From contig NZ_LAYJ01000103.1 in NCBI RefSeq assembly GCF_000981035.1, forward strand, positions 41,511-105,510: a stretch of 64,000 nt of DNA, written 5' to 3'. Positions 10,004 through 18,700 of this stretch are shown here, piece by piece. Position numbers and translations under genes: made by a program. The notes beneath the pieces were generated by a model. The model worked only from the letters and a program-made list of their open reading frames with translations. It was not told the origin of the DNA and made no database searches. Every line of letters starts with the position of its first letter. The first letter of the stretch is position 1. Origin of the DNA: Christensenella hongkongensis (lineage in GTDB: Bacteria; Bacillota; Clostridia; Christensenellales; Christensenellaceae).

Positions 10004-11728
10004 TCAATCCTTTTTAAGCCGGACCGTGAAGGCGCTTCCTTCGCCAAGCACGCTTGTAAGCTCCAGTTCCCCGTCGTAATGCGCAGCAATGTGCTTGACA
10101 ATCGCAAGGCCAAGGCCCGTACCGCTGACAGTCGCGCCGCCGGAATTTTTCGCGCGGTAGAACCGCTCGAAAATCCTGCCCGTTTCATCCTTGGGAATAC
10201 CGATTCCCGTATCTTTTACTGTAATCGTCACGTAACCGTCCTGCTCTGAAAGGCCGATATCGACGTTTCCCTTCTCCCGGTTATATTTTACCGCGTTATC
10301 GCACAGGTTCAGCATCAGCTCGCTTATCCTGTTTTTGTTTGCTTTGAGGCTCGCTTCTCCCACAACGCTAACGGTAAGTTCTTTTTCTGAAATCTTGTTC
10401 TCCAGAAGGTGCAGAGCATCCTCCGCAACGTCGCGCACATTCACTTCCTCTGTATTTTCGTCAATGCTGATCTGCTCCAGCTCCGAAAGCATCAGCGTAT
10501 CGTTGATGAGCCCCATGAGCCTGTCCGCTTCGCCTGAAATCCGCTTTGCGTAAGATTCCACACTCTCCTTATCTCCCGCCATGCCGTTTGCAATCAACTG
10601 CGCAAAACCGTTGATGGATGTAAGCGGCGTTTTTAACTCGTGCGAAACATTGGCCGCAAAATCCCTGCGTACCCGCTCTGAAAGTTCAATATCCGTTACG
10701 TCGCTGATCAGCACCAGCATACCGTAGCTGTTCCCTGCGAGAAATGCCGGTTCATCCACAATACTCGTATAAAAACGGTATGTTTTGCCGTTCATATCGT
10801 CACGCGCCTCAAAGCGCGTGTTCTTTTTCTTCCTGAGCGCTTTTTCAAGCTTGGAGACCACGTCCTGGCGGCGCACATAATGGAGAATATTTTCGTTGGC
10901 CCCGACCGCCTGCACGCCAAATATCTCTTTGGCGGCGGTGTTGATCAGCAATACGTTGGAAGACTCGTCCATGATCAGCAGGCCTTCGTTGATGCTGTCT
11001 ATGATAAGTGCCGTTTTTTTATTCTCTATCTTGACCTTCTCGATATATTGGTTCAGGCTTTCTGAAATACGTCCAAACGCCTGCGTAATATCGTCAAGCT
11101 CCGGATAAGGGCTTTCAATTCGAAGCTCCTTATTGTCGCCGTCGATATATCCCTGTATGGAATCGTGCAGCTGTGTAAACGGCATGAGCGTATTCTGTAC
11201 AATCTTATTGGATATCACCGCCGCCACAATCACAAGCAGCACAAAAACAATGATCACTGCGGGAAGCGTCTGGTTGATAATTGCCGTAGCGTTGTTAAGC
11301 GGCATGGAATTGCGCAAAATTATCCCGTCCGGCATTTGCTTCGTTACGTAGATCATATCCGAACCCGTCGTTTGCGAGTAACGCACCTGCGCTCCAAACC
11401 CGCCCGCAAGGGCTTCCTTTACCTCCGGGCGGTCCAGATGGTTTTCGGCCTGCGCAAGGTCGCCCTGCGTATCCGCAAGCACCGTTCCATCCCCGGCAAT
11501 GATCGTGATCCTGTTATTCTGGCCGTATGCCTGCTGATATTCCTGCGCAAACTGCTGATAATCGGTCCTGCCCTCCATCGCGAGCTCCATGCCGTTGATA
11601 TTTCCCCTTAAGACCGCAATCACATCGTTTGTATAAGTGCTTTTAAAGCTCGCCATGGAAACCAGTACCGTCACCACCAGCGCGATGACCATCATGCAGG
11701 TAGTCAATAATACAATTTTCTTTTTCAC
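10004..11728 (-). CDS. phoR: PhoR-type sensor histidine kinase
   Basis: Membrane sensor of the phosphate-starvation two-component system. A transmembrane helix near residues 5-28, an extracytoplasmic region of about 130 residues and a second helix near 155-185 precede a HAMP segment. A PAS-like domain (IDSINEGLLIMDESS) follows, then the HisKA box with the phosphorylated His in NVSHELKTPLTS, and an ATPase domain with N box, DTGIGIP and GTGLGLAIVKH. The length of 574 is usual for PhoR. It starts 3 bp after the response-regulator stop and is the last gene of the pst-pho operon. Its coupling to PstSCAB and PhoU is family knowledge. Confidence 0.9.
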   Translation of the reverse strand: MKKKIVLLTTCMMVIALVVTVLVSMASFKSTYTNDVIAVLRGNINGMELAMEGRTDYQQFAQEYQQAYGQNNRITIIAGDGTVLADTQGDLAQAENHLDRPEVKEALAGGFGAQVRYSQTTGSDMIYVTKQMPDGIILRNSMPLNNATAIINQTLPAVIIVFVLLVIVAAVISNKIVQNTLMPFTQLHDSIQGYIDGDNKELRIESPYPELDDITQAFGRISESLNQYIEKVKIENKKTALIIDSINEGLLIMDESSNVLLINTAAKEIFGVQAVGANENILHYVRRQDVVSKLEKALRKKKNTRFEARDDMNGKTYRFYTSIVDEPAFLAGNSYGMLVLISDVTDIELSERVRRDFAANVSHELKTPLTSINGFAQLIANGMAGDKESVESYAKRISGEADRLMGLINDTLMLSELEQISIDENTEEVNVRDVAEDALHLLENKISEKELTVSVVGEASLKANKNRISELMLNLCDNAVKYNREKGNVDIGLSEQDGYVTITVKDTGIGIPKDETGRIFERFYRAKNSGGATVSGTGLGLAIVKHIAAHYDGELELTSVLGEGSAFTVRLKKD

Positions 11729-11731
11729 CTT

Positions 11732-12415
11732 TTATACCTCAAACCGATATCCCACGCCACGCACCGTCTTGATGTACGAACCGCAGCGCCCTATCTTTTG
11801 CCTTAATGTCTTGATGTGCATATCCACTGTACGGGTTTCGATATCCGTATCAATGCCCCATATTTCATTGAGAAGCATTTCACGCGTAAGCACCATACCC
11901 TCGTTGCGCATGAAATAGTGGAGTATTTCAAACTCTTTATAGGTGAGGTCTGTTTTTTCCCCATCTACATACAACACATGCGCCGCCGCATCAAGCCGGA
12001 CTCCTCCTGCCTCCCGCACCTTTGGCAACGGTTTGACAGAAATTTTCTGTGCCCTGCGGATAACCGCATTTACCCTGGCGATCAGCTCCAGTACGCCAAA
12101 CGGCTTGGTGATATAGTCGTCCGCCCCCAGGTTCAGGCCCGATACCTTATCTACCTCGGTGGTGCGGGCAGTCAGGAACACAACAGGAACATTGAACCCT
12201 TCCTGCGCCGAAAGCCGCCGGTATACTTCAAACCCGTCGATACCCGGCAGCATGATATCAAGCAAAATTGCCTGCGGCGCATCGTCCTCGCTATAGTTTT
12301 TCAAAAGCTCTTCGCCGCATTCATATGCCCGCACCTCAAATCCCGCCGATTTGAGGGTACACACAATCAGTTCCCTGACCGAAGCGTCATCTTCTACAAT
12401 CATGATCGTCGCCAC
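11732..12415 (-). CDS. phoP: PhoP/PhoB-type response regulator (OmpR family)
   Basis: A 227-residue DNA-binding regulator. The receiver domain has the acidic pair at 9-10, phospho-acceptor Asp53 in LLLDIMLPG, and the conserved Thr and Lys (FLTART, ITKPF). A winged-helix domain of the OmpR type follows (EIWGIDTDIETRTVDMHIKTLRQKIG, then VRGVGYRF). It lies between phoU and phoR. It is the natural candidate to bind the 11-bp-period repeats upstream of pstS at 16814-16852. Confidence 0.92.
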   Translation of the reverse strand: MATIMIVEDDASVRELIVCTLKSAGFEVRAYECGEELLKNYSEDDAPQAILLDIMLPGIDGFEVYRRLSAQEGFNVPVVFLTARTTEVDKVSGLNLGADDYITKPFGVLELIARVNAVIRRAQKISVKPLPKVREAGGVRLDAAAHVLYVDGEKTDLTYKEFEILHYFMRNEGMVLTREMLLNEIWGIDTDIETRTVDMHIKTLRQKIGRCGSYIKTVRGVGYRFEV

Positions 12416-12440
12416 TTTATCACCTCACATGGATATTATA

Positions 12441-13103
12441 TCACAAAATACGTTTGTCTTTATGCACGCCCGTTTCTGAAAACACCGTCCACTCTGCTAT
12501 ATTTTCCGCATGGTCGCCGATCCGTTCCAGGTACTTTGCGATCATCAAAAAATCCACAATCTGGTCGATCTTGTCTTTATCCCTGATTGCCATCTCAAGA
12601 AGCTCGTTTTTGACAACGTCGTAAAGCCTGTCTACCTCGTTATCCATTTCGATGACCTTTTCGGCAAGCTCCATATCCCTGTGCACATAGGATTCCACCG
12701 CCATGTGAACCATTTGCGCCGTGGTTTTTCCCATTTTGGGGATATGCTTTGGTTTTTCGATCACAATTTCCTTGCATACGCAAAGCGTTATTTCTGAAAT
12801 ATCCGCTGCCTGGTCGCAGATGCGTTCAATATCGGTAATCATTTTAAGCGCTGTGGAGATCATCCGCAGGTCTTTCGCCACCGGCTGCTGCTTCATGATG
12901 AGCTTCATGGAACGGCTCTCAATCTGGCGCGCCATCGCATCCACAAGGTCGTCGTCCTCGATGATCTCTTTGGCTCCTTCCATATCGCAGTTTTCAATCA
13001 CGCTCACAACTTTTGTGATCGTTTCTTCCGCCCTCGCGCCCATGCGTATGAGGTCCAGGTTCAGATCCTCGAGCTCAACGTCAAATTTATTTCTCATAAT
13101 CAA
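12441..13103 (-). CDS. phoU: Phosphate-signalling accessory protein PhoU
   Basis: An all-helical protein of 220 residues made of two PhoU three-helix repeats. Each repeat has the metal-binding signature (EDDLVDAM in the first, EMDNEVDRLYD in the second). PhoU links the PstSCAB transporter to the PhoR kinase and dampens phosphate uptake. It lies between pstB and the regulator gene, its usual place. Confidence 0.93.
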   Translation of the reverse strand: MIMRNKFDVELEDLNLDLIRMGARAEETITKVVSVIENCDMEGAKEIIEDDDLVDAMARQIESRSMKLIMKQQPVAKDLRMISTALKMITDIERICDQAADISEITLCVCKEIVIEKPKHIPKMGKTTAQMVHMAVESYVHRDMELAEKVIEMDNEVDRLYDVVKNELLEMAIRDKDKIDQIVDFLMIAKYLERIGDHAENIAEWTVFSETGVHKDKRIL

Positions 13104-13130
13104 TTCCTTTCTTTTCCTGATGCTCCGTCC

Positions 13131-13886
13131 TTATCCAAAACGACCTGTAATATAATCCTCCGTACGCTTATCCTTTGGCATACTGAACAGGTCCTCTGTT
13201 TTATTATACTCTACCATTTCACCAAGCAGGAAAAACGCCGTCCTGTCTGATATCCTGACGGCTTGCTGCATATTGTGCGTGACAATCACAACTGTGAATT
13301 TCTTTTTGAGCTCGCTCATCAGATCTTCGATCTTTGTCGTGGAGATCGGATCGAGCGCGGAAGTAGGCTCGTCCATGAGAATCACCTCCGGCGAAACCGC
13401 AATCGCCCGTGCAATACAAAGGCGCTGCTGCTGCCCGCCGGAAAGCCCGAGCGCGCTTTTTTTGAGCCTGTCCCTCACTTCTTCAAAGAGCGCAGCCCCC
13501 TTCAGGCTGTTTTCCACGATTTCATCAAGATCCGTCCTGTTTTTGATGCCATGGATACGCGGCCCATAGGCTATATTATCATAAATACTCATTGGAAACG
13601 GATTTGGTTTCTGGAATACCATTCCTACCTTTTTACGCAAAATGGTAACGTCCACTTTGGTATCGTATATATTTTCGCCGTCCAAAAGAACTTCTCCTGT
13701 AATTTTTACACCATCCACAAGATCGTTCATTCGGTTAAGCGTTTTCAGGTAAGTGGACTTTCCGCAACCTGACGGTCCGATCAGGGCTGTGATTTTTCCT
13801 GCTTCGATATCAATATTGATGTCCTTTAAGGCATGGTTTTGCCCGTAATATAAATCGAGATGCTTTGTTTCTATTTTAGTACTCAA
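13131..13886 (-). CDS. pstB: Phosphate ABC transporter ATPase PstB
   Basis: A 251-residue ATPase with Walker [10 protein letters not shown] at 37-45, Q loop [15 protein letters not shown] (characteristic of PstB), signature [14 protein letters not shown] and Walker [13 protein letters not shown]. It energises high-affinity phosphate import through PstA/PstC. It lies 17 bp after pstA. Confidence 0.96.
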   Translation of the reverse strand: MSTKIETKHLDLYYGQNHALKDINIDIEAGKITALIGPSGCGKSTYLKTLNRMNDLVDGVKITGEVLLDGENIYDTKVDVTILRKKVGMVFQKPNPFPMSIYDNIAYGPRIHGIKNRTDLDEIVENSLKGAALFEEVRDRLKKSALGLSGGQQQRLCIARAIAVSPEVILMDEPTSALDPISTTKIEDLMSELKKKFTVVIVTHNMQQAVRISDRTAFFLLGEMVEYNKTEDLFSMPKDKRTEDYITGRFG

Positions 13887-13903
13887 GATTTTTCCCCTTT
13901 CCG

Positions 13904-14791
13904 CTACTGCCTCTTATTGCTGAAACGCTTGCTCAGGTAATTCGTCAGCAGGTTGATTACCAATACGATCACCACCAATACGGCGGCAATCCCGAACGCA
14001 GAATCGTTCTGCCCCTTTGCCGCGTATGTGTAGAGCTGCACGGTGAGCGTTGCGCCCGATTCCATCATATGCCCAAAGAAATTGGTGGGCATATTGGTTC
14101 CAATCCCCGACGTAAAAAGCAGCGCTGCCGATTCACCCACGATCCTGCCGATTGCAAGGATCACGGCCGTAATGATTCCCGGAATCGCGCCCGGCAGGAT
14201 GATCGTGCGGATCATGTGCCACTTTGTCGTTCCAATTCCAAGCGCGCCCTCGCGGTATTCGTTTGGCACTGTTTTAAGCGCCTCCTGCGTAGTACGCACA
14301 ATGATCGGAAGGATCATCAGCACAAGCGTCAGCGCACCGGCAAGTATGGAGTATCCAAGCTGCAGCGTGACGCCGAAAAACACAGCGCCAAACAGTCCGT
14401 ACAATACGGAAGGGATGCCTGCCAGCGTTTCTGTTGTAAACTCAATCACCTTGACGATTTTACCGCGTTTGGCGTATTCATTGAGAAAGATCGCCGCGCC
14501 TACTCCGATTGGCGTTGCAATAAGCAGCGTTATTCCAATCATGTACAGGGTATTGATAATGCTGGGAAGGATTCCCACGGTTTTATTAAGCGCACTTGGC
14601 GCGGTGGAAAGAAATTCCCAATTTACGGACGGCAGCCCGCGCACCATGATATAAACAAGCAAATAAAACAGGATAACGACCGTAAGGATTGCACACGCAT
14701 AAATCGTGATCTGCTGCGCGCCATCCTTGGGGCGGCGCTTTTTTTTCATAAGGCTTACGTCGTTGGAAAGCTTTTCCGCACTACTTTTCAT
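13904..14791 (-). CDS. pstA: Phosphate ABC transporter permease PstA
   Basis: A 295-residue permease with about six transmembrane helices. The cytoplasmic loop [23 protein letters not shown] is the coupling region that touches PstB. Its start overlaps the pstC stop by 11 bp, which suggests coupled translation. The basic N-terminus ([10 protein letters not shown]) is cytoplasmic. Confidence 0.94.
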   Translation of the reverse strand: MKSSAEKLSNDVSLMKKKRRPKDGAQQITIYACAILTVVILFYLLVYIMVRGLPSVNWEFLSTAPSALNKTVGILPSIINTLYMIGITLLIATPIGVGAAIFLNEYAKRGKIVKVIEFTTETLAGIPSVLYGLFGAVFFGVTLQLGYSILAGALTLVLMILPIIVRTTQEALKTVPNEYREGALGIGTTKWHMIRTIILPGAIPGIITAVILAIGRIVGESAALLFTSGIGTNMPTNFFGHMMESGATLTVQLYTYAAKGQNDSAFGIAAVLVVIVLVINLLTNYLSKRFSNKRQ

Positions 14792-15761
14792 TTCCCGCAG
14801 CCTCCTTTTTCAGTAACGTATTCAAAATAACGTTAATGACCATAATAAATATAAACAGAACAAGCCCGATACTGAAAAGCGCCTCCCTGTGGAGCCCGGA
14901 CGCATAACTCATCTCTGACACAATACCCGTCGTCAGGAACCGGACGCTGTTAAACAGCCCCGGCATATTCACAACGTTGCCTGACACAAGGATGATTGCC
15001 ATTGCCTCGCCGAGCGCCCGGCCAATGCCCAGCACTACGCCTGTGATAATTCCCGATTTTGCCGCCGGTATCTGCACCTTAAAGATCGTCTGCATTTTGG
15101 TGGCGCCGGTTGCAAGAGACGCCTCCATGTATTCCCTTGGAACTGCTTTCAAAGAAGTAATGCTGATATTGACCACTGTTGGTAAAATCATAATCGTAAG
15201 CACCACAACGCCTGAAAGCAGATTTGCGCCGCCGGTAAAGGCATGCGTCGGATCGTTGGCATACAAAAGCATTTCGAGCTTGGATACCTGAGGAACCAAT
15301 ATAATCATTCCCAAAAGTCCGTATACCACTGAAGGGATTCCTGCCAAAAGCTCGATTGCGGGTTTTACGATCCCGGCAAGCTTTTTATGTGCCACTTCCG
15401 AGACAAAAACCGCTGCCATAAGCGCAATCGGAACGCCGACCGCGATTGTGATTCCCGTACCTACCAGCGAGGTGAGTATCATGGGCAGGATGCCGAATTT
15501 TGGATCCGCAGCCGTAGGCGCCCATTCCGTACCAAACAGAAAATCTTTAAGACCTATCTGGAACATCGCCGGGGCGCCGGATACGACCATATAAATCGTG
15601 ATGACCAGCACCGCCACCACCGCAAACGCGCCGCACGCAATAAAAACGCCTTTCATTGTTTTTTCAAGGGCGGTCTTTGTCTTCCTTCCACCCATGATTG
15701 TCGCACTGACATTCATTTCTGCTTTTTCACTCCTTTTTCCCATCGTTTTGGAACGCGCCAT
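14781..15761 (-). CDS. pstC: Phosphate ABC transporter permease PstC
   Basis: A 326-residue permease with six predicted helices and the coupling loop TSLKAVPREYMEASLATGATK. GGAAGG precedes the ATG at 15761. A leading cytoplasmic segment of about 30 residues is basic. It pairs with PstA and is the first gene after the hairpin that separates it from pstS. Confidence 0.94.
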   Translation of the reverse strand: MARSKTMGKRSEKAEMNVSATIMGGRKTKTALEKTMKGVFIACGAFAVVAVLVITIYMVVSGAPAMFQIGLKDFLFGTEWAPTAADPKFGILPMILTSLVGTGITIAVGVPIALMAAVFVSEVAHKKLAGIVKPAIELLAGIPSVVYGLLGMIILVPQVSKLEMLLYANDPTHAFTGGANLLSGVVVLTIMILPTVVNISITSLKAVPREYMEASLATGATKMQTIFKVQIPAAKSGIITGVVLGIGRALGEAMAIILVSGNVVNMPGLFNSVRFLTTGIVSEMSYASGLHREALFSIGLVLFIFIMVINVILNTLLKKEAAGNEK

Positions 15762-15783
15762 GTTTCGCCTTCCACAACCGCCG

Positions 15784-15813
15784 AAAGAGACGCAGACTCC
15801 TCTGCGTCTCTTT
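15784..15813 (-). terminator. Hairpin between pstS and pstC (partial terminator)
   Basis: A perfect 13-bp stem (AAAGAGACGCAGA type) with a 4-base loop lies 23 bp past the pstS stop. On the minus strand only TCTTTCGG follows, a weak T tract. It probably trims readthrough so that pstS is made in excess over the permease genes. Confidence 0.65.
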
Positions 15814-15836
15814 CTTTATTCTTCATAAGAGGAAAT

Positions 15837-16739
15837 TTATGAAATCGTGATCAGTTTATTGTCTGCGACAACCTTTTGGCCTTCCGCACCGAGTACGAAG
15901 TCGATGAACGCCTGTACCTCCGGGCGAAGCTCGCCTTCCGCAGTTACCATGAGGAAGGGCCTTGAGAGCGGATACTCTCCCGCCTTGATCGCCTCTTCCG
16001 TGGCAGGAGCGCCGTCTACATTGAGCGCTACTACCGTATCGTCAAGCGCCTCGAGTGAAACATATCCGATTGCCGCAGGCGTTGCGGATACCGCTGTTTT
16101 TACAGCGCCGGTTTCGTTCAGCTCCTGGGCGTACTGGCACTTGTCCTCCACCTTCAGAAGTTCTTCAAACGCTCCGCGCGTTCCCGATGAAGCTTCGCGT
16201 CCGATAACGACGATTGGCTGATCGTCCCCGCCGAGGTCTTTCCAGTTTTTGATCTCGCCTGTGTATACTTTGGCAAGGTCTTCCGAAGTGATTTGCGTTA
16301 CCTTGTTTGCCGGGTTCACAACCACTGCGATGCCGTCGATTGCGATTTTATTTTCCGTAAGTCCTGTTTCATCCTCTTTAAGCTCTCTGGAAACATTACC
16401 GATATCGGATTTCCCGCTCTGCGCGTCCTGTACGCCGACCGACGAGCCGCCAAGCTGCACATCCACCGTTACATCAGGATATTTTGCCATGAACGCCTCC
16501 CTGAGCGCATTTGCGATGGTCTCCATAGATGTAGAACCGGACATGGATACCTTGCCTGAAATTGCCGTGTCTGCCGGGGCCGACGATTCTGCCGACTCCG
16601 AAGCGGAAGCCGACGCCGGGGCCGAAGCGGATTCGCTGGCCGCCTGGGACGGTTCCTGAGCCGCCGGGTTTCCGCCGCAGCCTACTGCAGCAAATACCAT
16701 GCAGAGCACCAATGCTGTTACCATTACAATTTTTTTCAT
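15837..16739 (-). CDS. pstS: Phosphate-binding lipoprotein PstS
   Basis: The extracellular phosphate receptor of the Pst importer, 300 residues. A signal peptide ends in the lipobox AAVGC with lipidated Cys21. A low-complexity Ser/Ala/Glu spacer (about 25-57) tethers the binding domain. Phosphate-contacting segments SGSTSM, GSSVG, SRELK and SSGTR are visible. It is the first gene of the operon and directly follows a Pho-box promoter. Confidence 0.95.
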   Translation of the reverse strand: MKKIVMVTALVLCMVFAAVGCGGNPAAQEPSQAASESASAPASASASESAESSAPADTAISGKVSMSGSTSMETIANALREAFMAKYPDVTVDVQLGGSSVGVQDAQSGKSDIGNVSRELKEDETGLTENKIAIDGIAVVVNPANKVTQITSEDLAKVYTGEIKNWKDLGGDDQPIVVIGREASSGTRGAFEELLKVEDKCQYAQELNETGAVKTAVSATPAAIGYVSLEALDDTVVALNVDGAPATEEAIKAGEYPLSRPFLMVTAEGELRPEVQAFIDFVLGAEGQKVVADNKLITIS

Positions 16740-16798
16740 TTCTGTTCTCTCCTTGTGATAAATATTTTAAATATATTATTTTCTTAACCACAATTTGC

Positions 16799-16852
16799 AT
16801 TATAAGGCGGCATTGTAAAATTGACTGGCAGTTTATGTAAAATCCATGTAAA
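16799..16852 (-). promoter_or_regulatory. Pho-box promoter of pstS
   Basis: On the minus strand TTTACA occurs at 16847-16852, 16836-16841 and 16814-16819. The degenerate TGCCAG fills the fourth position between the last two, so all units follow an 11-bp period (6 + 5 bp). Nine bp further downstream is TATAAT at 16799-16804, with no -35 box of its own. This matches the PhoP tandem-repeat site known from Bacillus and the activator-replaces-minus-35 layout of pho promoters. Confidence 0.85.
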
Positions 16853-16868
16853 ATCAAAAAGCATAACA

Positions 16869-16897
16869 AAAACCCCTGCATAATCTGCAGGGGTTTT
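16869..16897 (-). terminator. Terminator after the cyclophilin gene
   Basis: A 12-bp perfect stem (AAAACCCCTGCA with its complement) and a 5-base loop. On the minus strand it is followed by TTTTTGTTATG. It separates the cyclophilin transcript from the pstS promoter. Confidence 0.88.
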
Positions 16898-16921
16898 CAG
16901 CTTTTAGCGTTATTTGAGCCA

Positions 16922-17398
16922 TTATTCTTCTTCGATCGTCACCTTTTCCATCACGATATCCGCAACCGGCTTATCGGAAAAATCTGTTTTCATGCCGGCG
17001 ATCTCATCGACAATATCCATGCCTTCAACGACCTTGCCAAACGCCGCGTATTGTCCGTCAAGATGAGGTGCGTCCGCGTGCATGATGAAAAACTGCGAAC
17101 CTGCGGAATTGGGATCCATACTGCGCGCCATGGAGATTGTTCCGCGTTTATGCTTCAGCTCATTCTCCACGCCGTTCGAAGAGAACTCCCCTTCGATGCA
17201 ATAGCCCGGCCCGCCTGTGCCGTTTCCTTTGGGACATCCTCCCTGAATCATAAATCCTTTGATAACCCTATGGAAAATCAAACCGTCATAAAATCCTTCA
17301 TTTACCAGTTTTTTGAAATTCTCTACCGTTTTCGGCGCTGCTTTTTCATCCAGCTTAATCTTGATTGTGCCGCCGCCTTTGATCTTGATTACAACCAT
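16922..17398 (-). CDS. Cyclophilin-type peptidyl-prolyl cis-trans isomerase
   Basis: A single-domain cytoplasmic prolyl isomerase of 158 residues. The catalytic core has FHRVIKGFMIQGG (catalytic Arg), then GSQFFIMHADAPHLDGQYAAFGKV. ATG 17398 has GGGAGG upstream and begins with MVVIKIKGGG; the longer in-frame reading lacks a ribosome site. It stands alone, between hydF and the pst operon. Confidence 0.93.
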   Translation of the reverse strand: MVVIKIKGGGTIKIKLDEKAAPKTVENFKKLVNEGFYDGLIFHRVIKGFMIQGGCPKGNGTGGPGYCIEGEFSSNGVENELKHKRGTISMARSMDPNSAGSQFFIMHADAPHLDGQYAAFGKVVEGMDIVDEIAGMKTDFSDKPVADIVMEKVTIEEE

Positions 17399-17502
17399 TA
17401 TTTTGCCTCCCGGTATTATTAAACAGGCCTCGCCTGCCTTTGTAAGCATTATAACTGCTTTCCGTTTCTTTGTAAACAGTGGTCACCCGTTTCAAACAGC
17501 TT

Positions 17503-18684
17503 TTACCATGTCACGCGCTCCAGCATACCGTTTAAAAATGCAATCGCCACGCCAAAATTGGTGATCGGCACACCTGCTTCCTTTGCGTACCCAATCTTCG
17601 AAAGCATGTTCTTGCGGTTCACCATACACCCGCCGCAATGCACAACCAGCTTGTAATCCGTTAGGTTATCCGGAAATCCATGGCCCGCGCAGTTATCAAA
17701 GGCAAGCGCGCCGCCTGCATATTTGCTGAGCCAGTTCGGGAGCTTTTCCCGCGCAATATCCCCTTTGAGGGCATGATGCGTACACGATTCGGCGATCAGC
17801 ACCCTGTCGCCCGGCTTCAGGGAGGCAATCGCCCGTGCCCCGCGCACAAATTCATCGATATCGCCCTTATATTTCGCCATCAGCATAGAAAAAGACGTAA
17901 GCGGGATATCCTTTCCCAGATGCTCGTTTACATATTTGAACACCTGTGAATCGGTAATCACGAGCTTTGGCGGATGCCGCAGCTCTTCGAGCATGGGTGA
18001 AAGGTCTTCCGTTTTGATGGAAACCACGCGGCAGCCCTTATCCAGAAGATCGCGCGTGACCTGCACCTGCGGAAGGATCAGCCTCCCCTTGGGCGCCTGG
18101 ATGTCCTGCGGCATCACAAGCACTACAACGTCTCCCGCCGATGCAAGCTCCCCGACAATCGAGGGCTGTTCGTAGTTCGTCACCTGCTCTGCAAGCTTTT
18201 GCTTCAGCGTTTCGATTCCTTCTGCCGTTTTCGCGTTCAGCACCACCGTATTTTTGCCGACTGGAGCAACGCTGCCCGCATTCCCCTCGTCAAACGCATT
18301 ATAAGCAACGATATACGGCGTATTTTTCTTGCGGAACACTTCCATATATTCTTTCTCAAGGGAGGTGTCCCCGTCGCCCGCGCGTATGATGATCACGGCG
18401 ATATCCGTTTTGTCGATAACTTCGTTCGTTTTTTTGATCCGCGCCTGTGCAAGCTCCGTCGTGTCGTCAAGGCCCGCGGTATCGATAAATACCACCGGGC
18501 CGATTGGCAAAAGCTCCATCGCTTTATATACGGGATCCGTAGTCGTACCCGCAACATCTGAGACAAGCGCGATATCCTGCCCGGTCATCGCGTTGATGAC
18601 GCTCGATTTCCCCGCGTTCGTTTTTCCGAAAAAGGCGATATGCAGCCGGTTTGCCTGTGGCGTTTCGTCTAAATTGGATACCAT
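17503..18684 (-). CDS. hydF: [FeFe]-hydrogenase maturation GTPase HydF
   Basis: The scaffold on which the di-iron subcluster is assembled before delivery to the hydrogenase. Residues 1-170 form a Ras-like GTPase with GKTNAGKSS (G1), DTAGLDD (G3) and NAFD (G4). The C-terminal third holds the cluster ligands CTHH and HCGGC in the HydF pattern. Its 393 residues match the family. It is the last gene of hydE-hydG-hydF, 16 bp after hydG. Confidence 0.95.
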   Translation of the reverse strand: MVSNLDETPQANRLHIAFFGKTNAGKSSVINAMTGQDIALVSDVAGTTTDPVYKAMELLPIGPVVFIDTAGLDDTTELAQARIKKTNEVIDKTDIAVIIIRAGDGDTSLEKEYMEVFRKKNTPYIVAYNAFDEGNAGSVAPVGKNTVVLNAKTAEGIETLKQKLAEQVTNYEQPSIVGELASAGDVVVLVMPQDIQAPKGRLILPQVQVTRDLLDKGCRVVSIKTEDLSPMLEELRHPPKLVITDSQVFKYVNEHLGKDIPLTSFSMLMAKYKGDIDEFVRGARAIASLKPGDRVLIAESCTHHALKGDIAREKLPNWLSKYAGGALAFDNCAGHGFPDNLTDYKLVVHCGGCMVNRKNMLSKIGYAKEAGVPITNFGVAIAFLNGMLERVTW

Positions 18685-18700
18685 CTGTTTTCTCCTTCTC

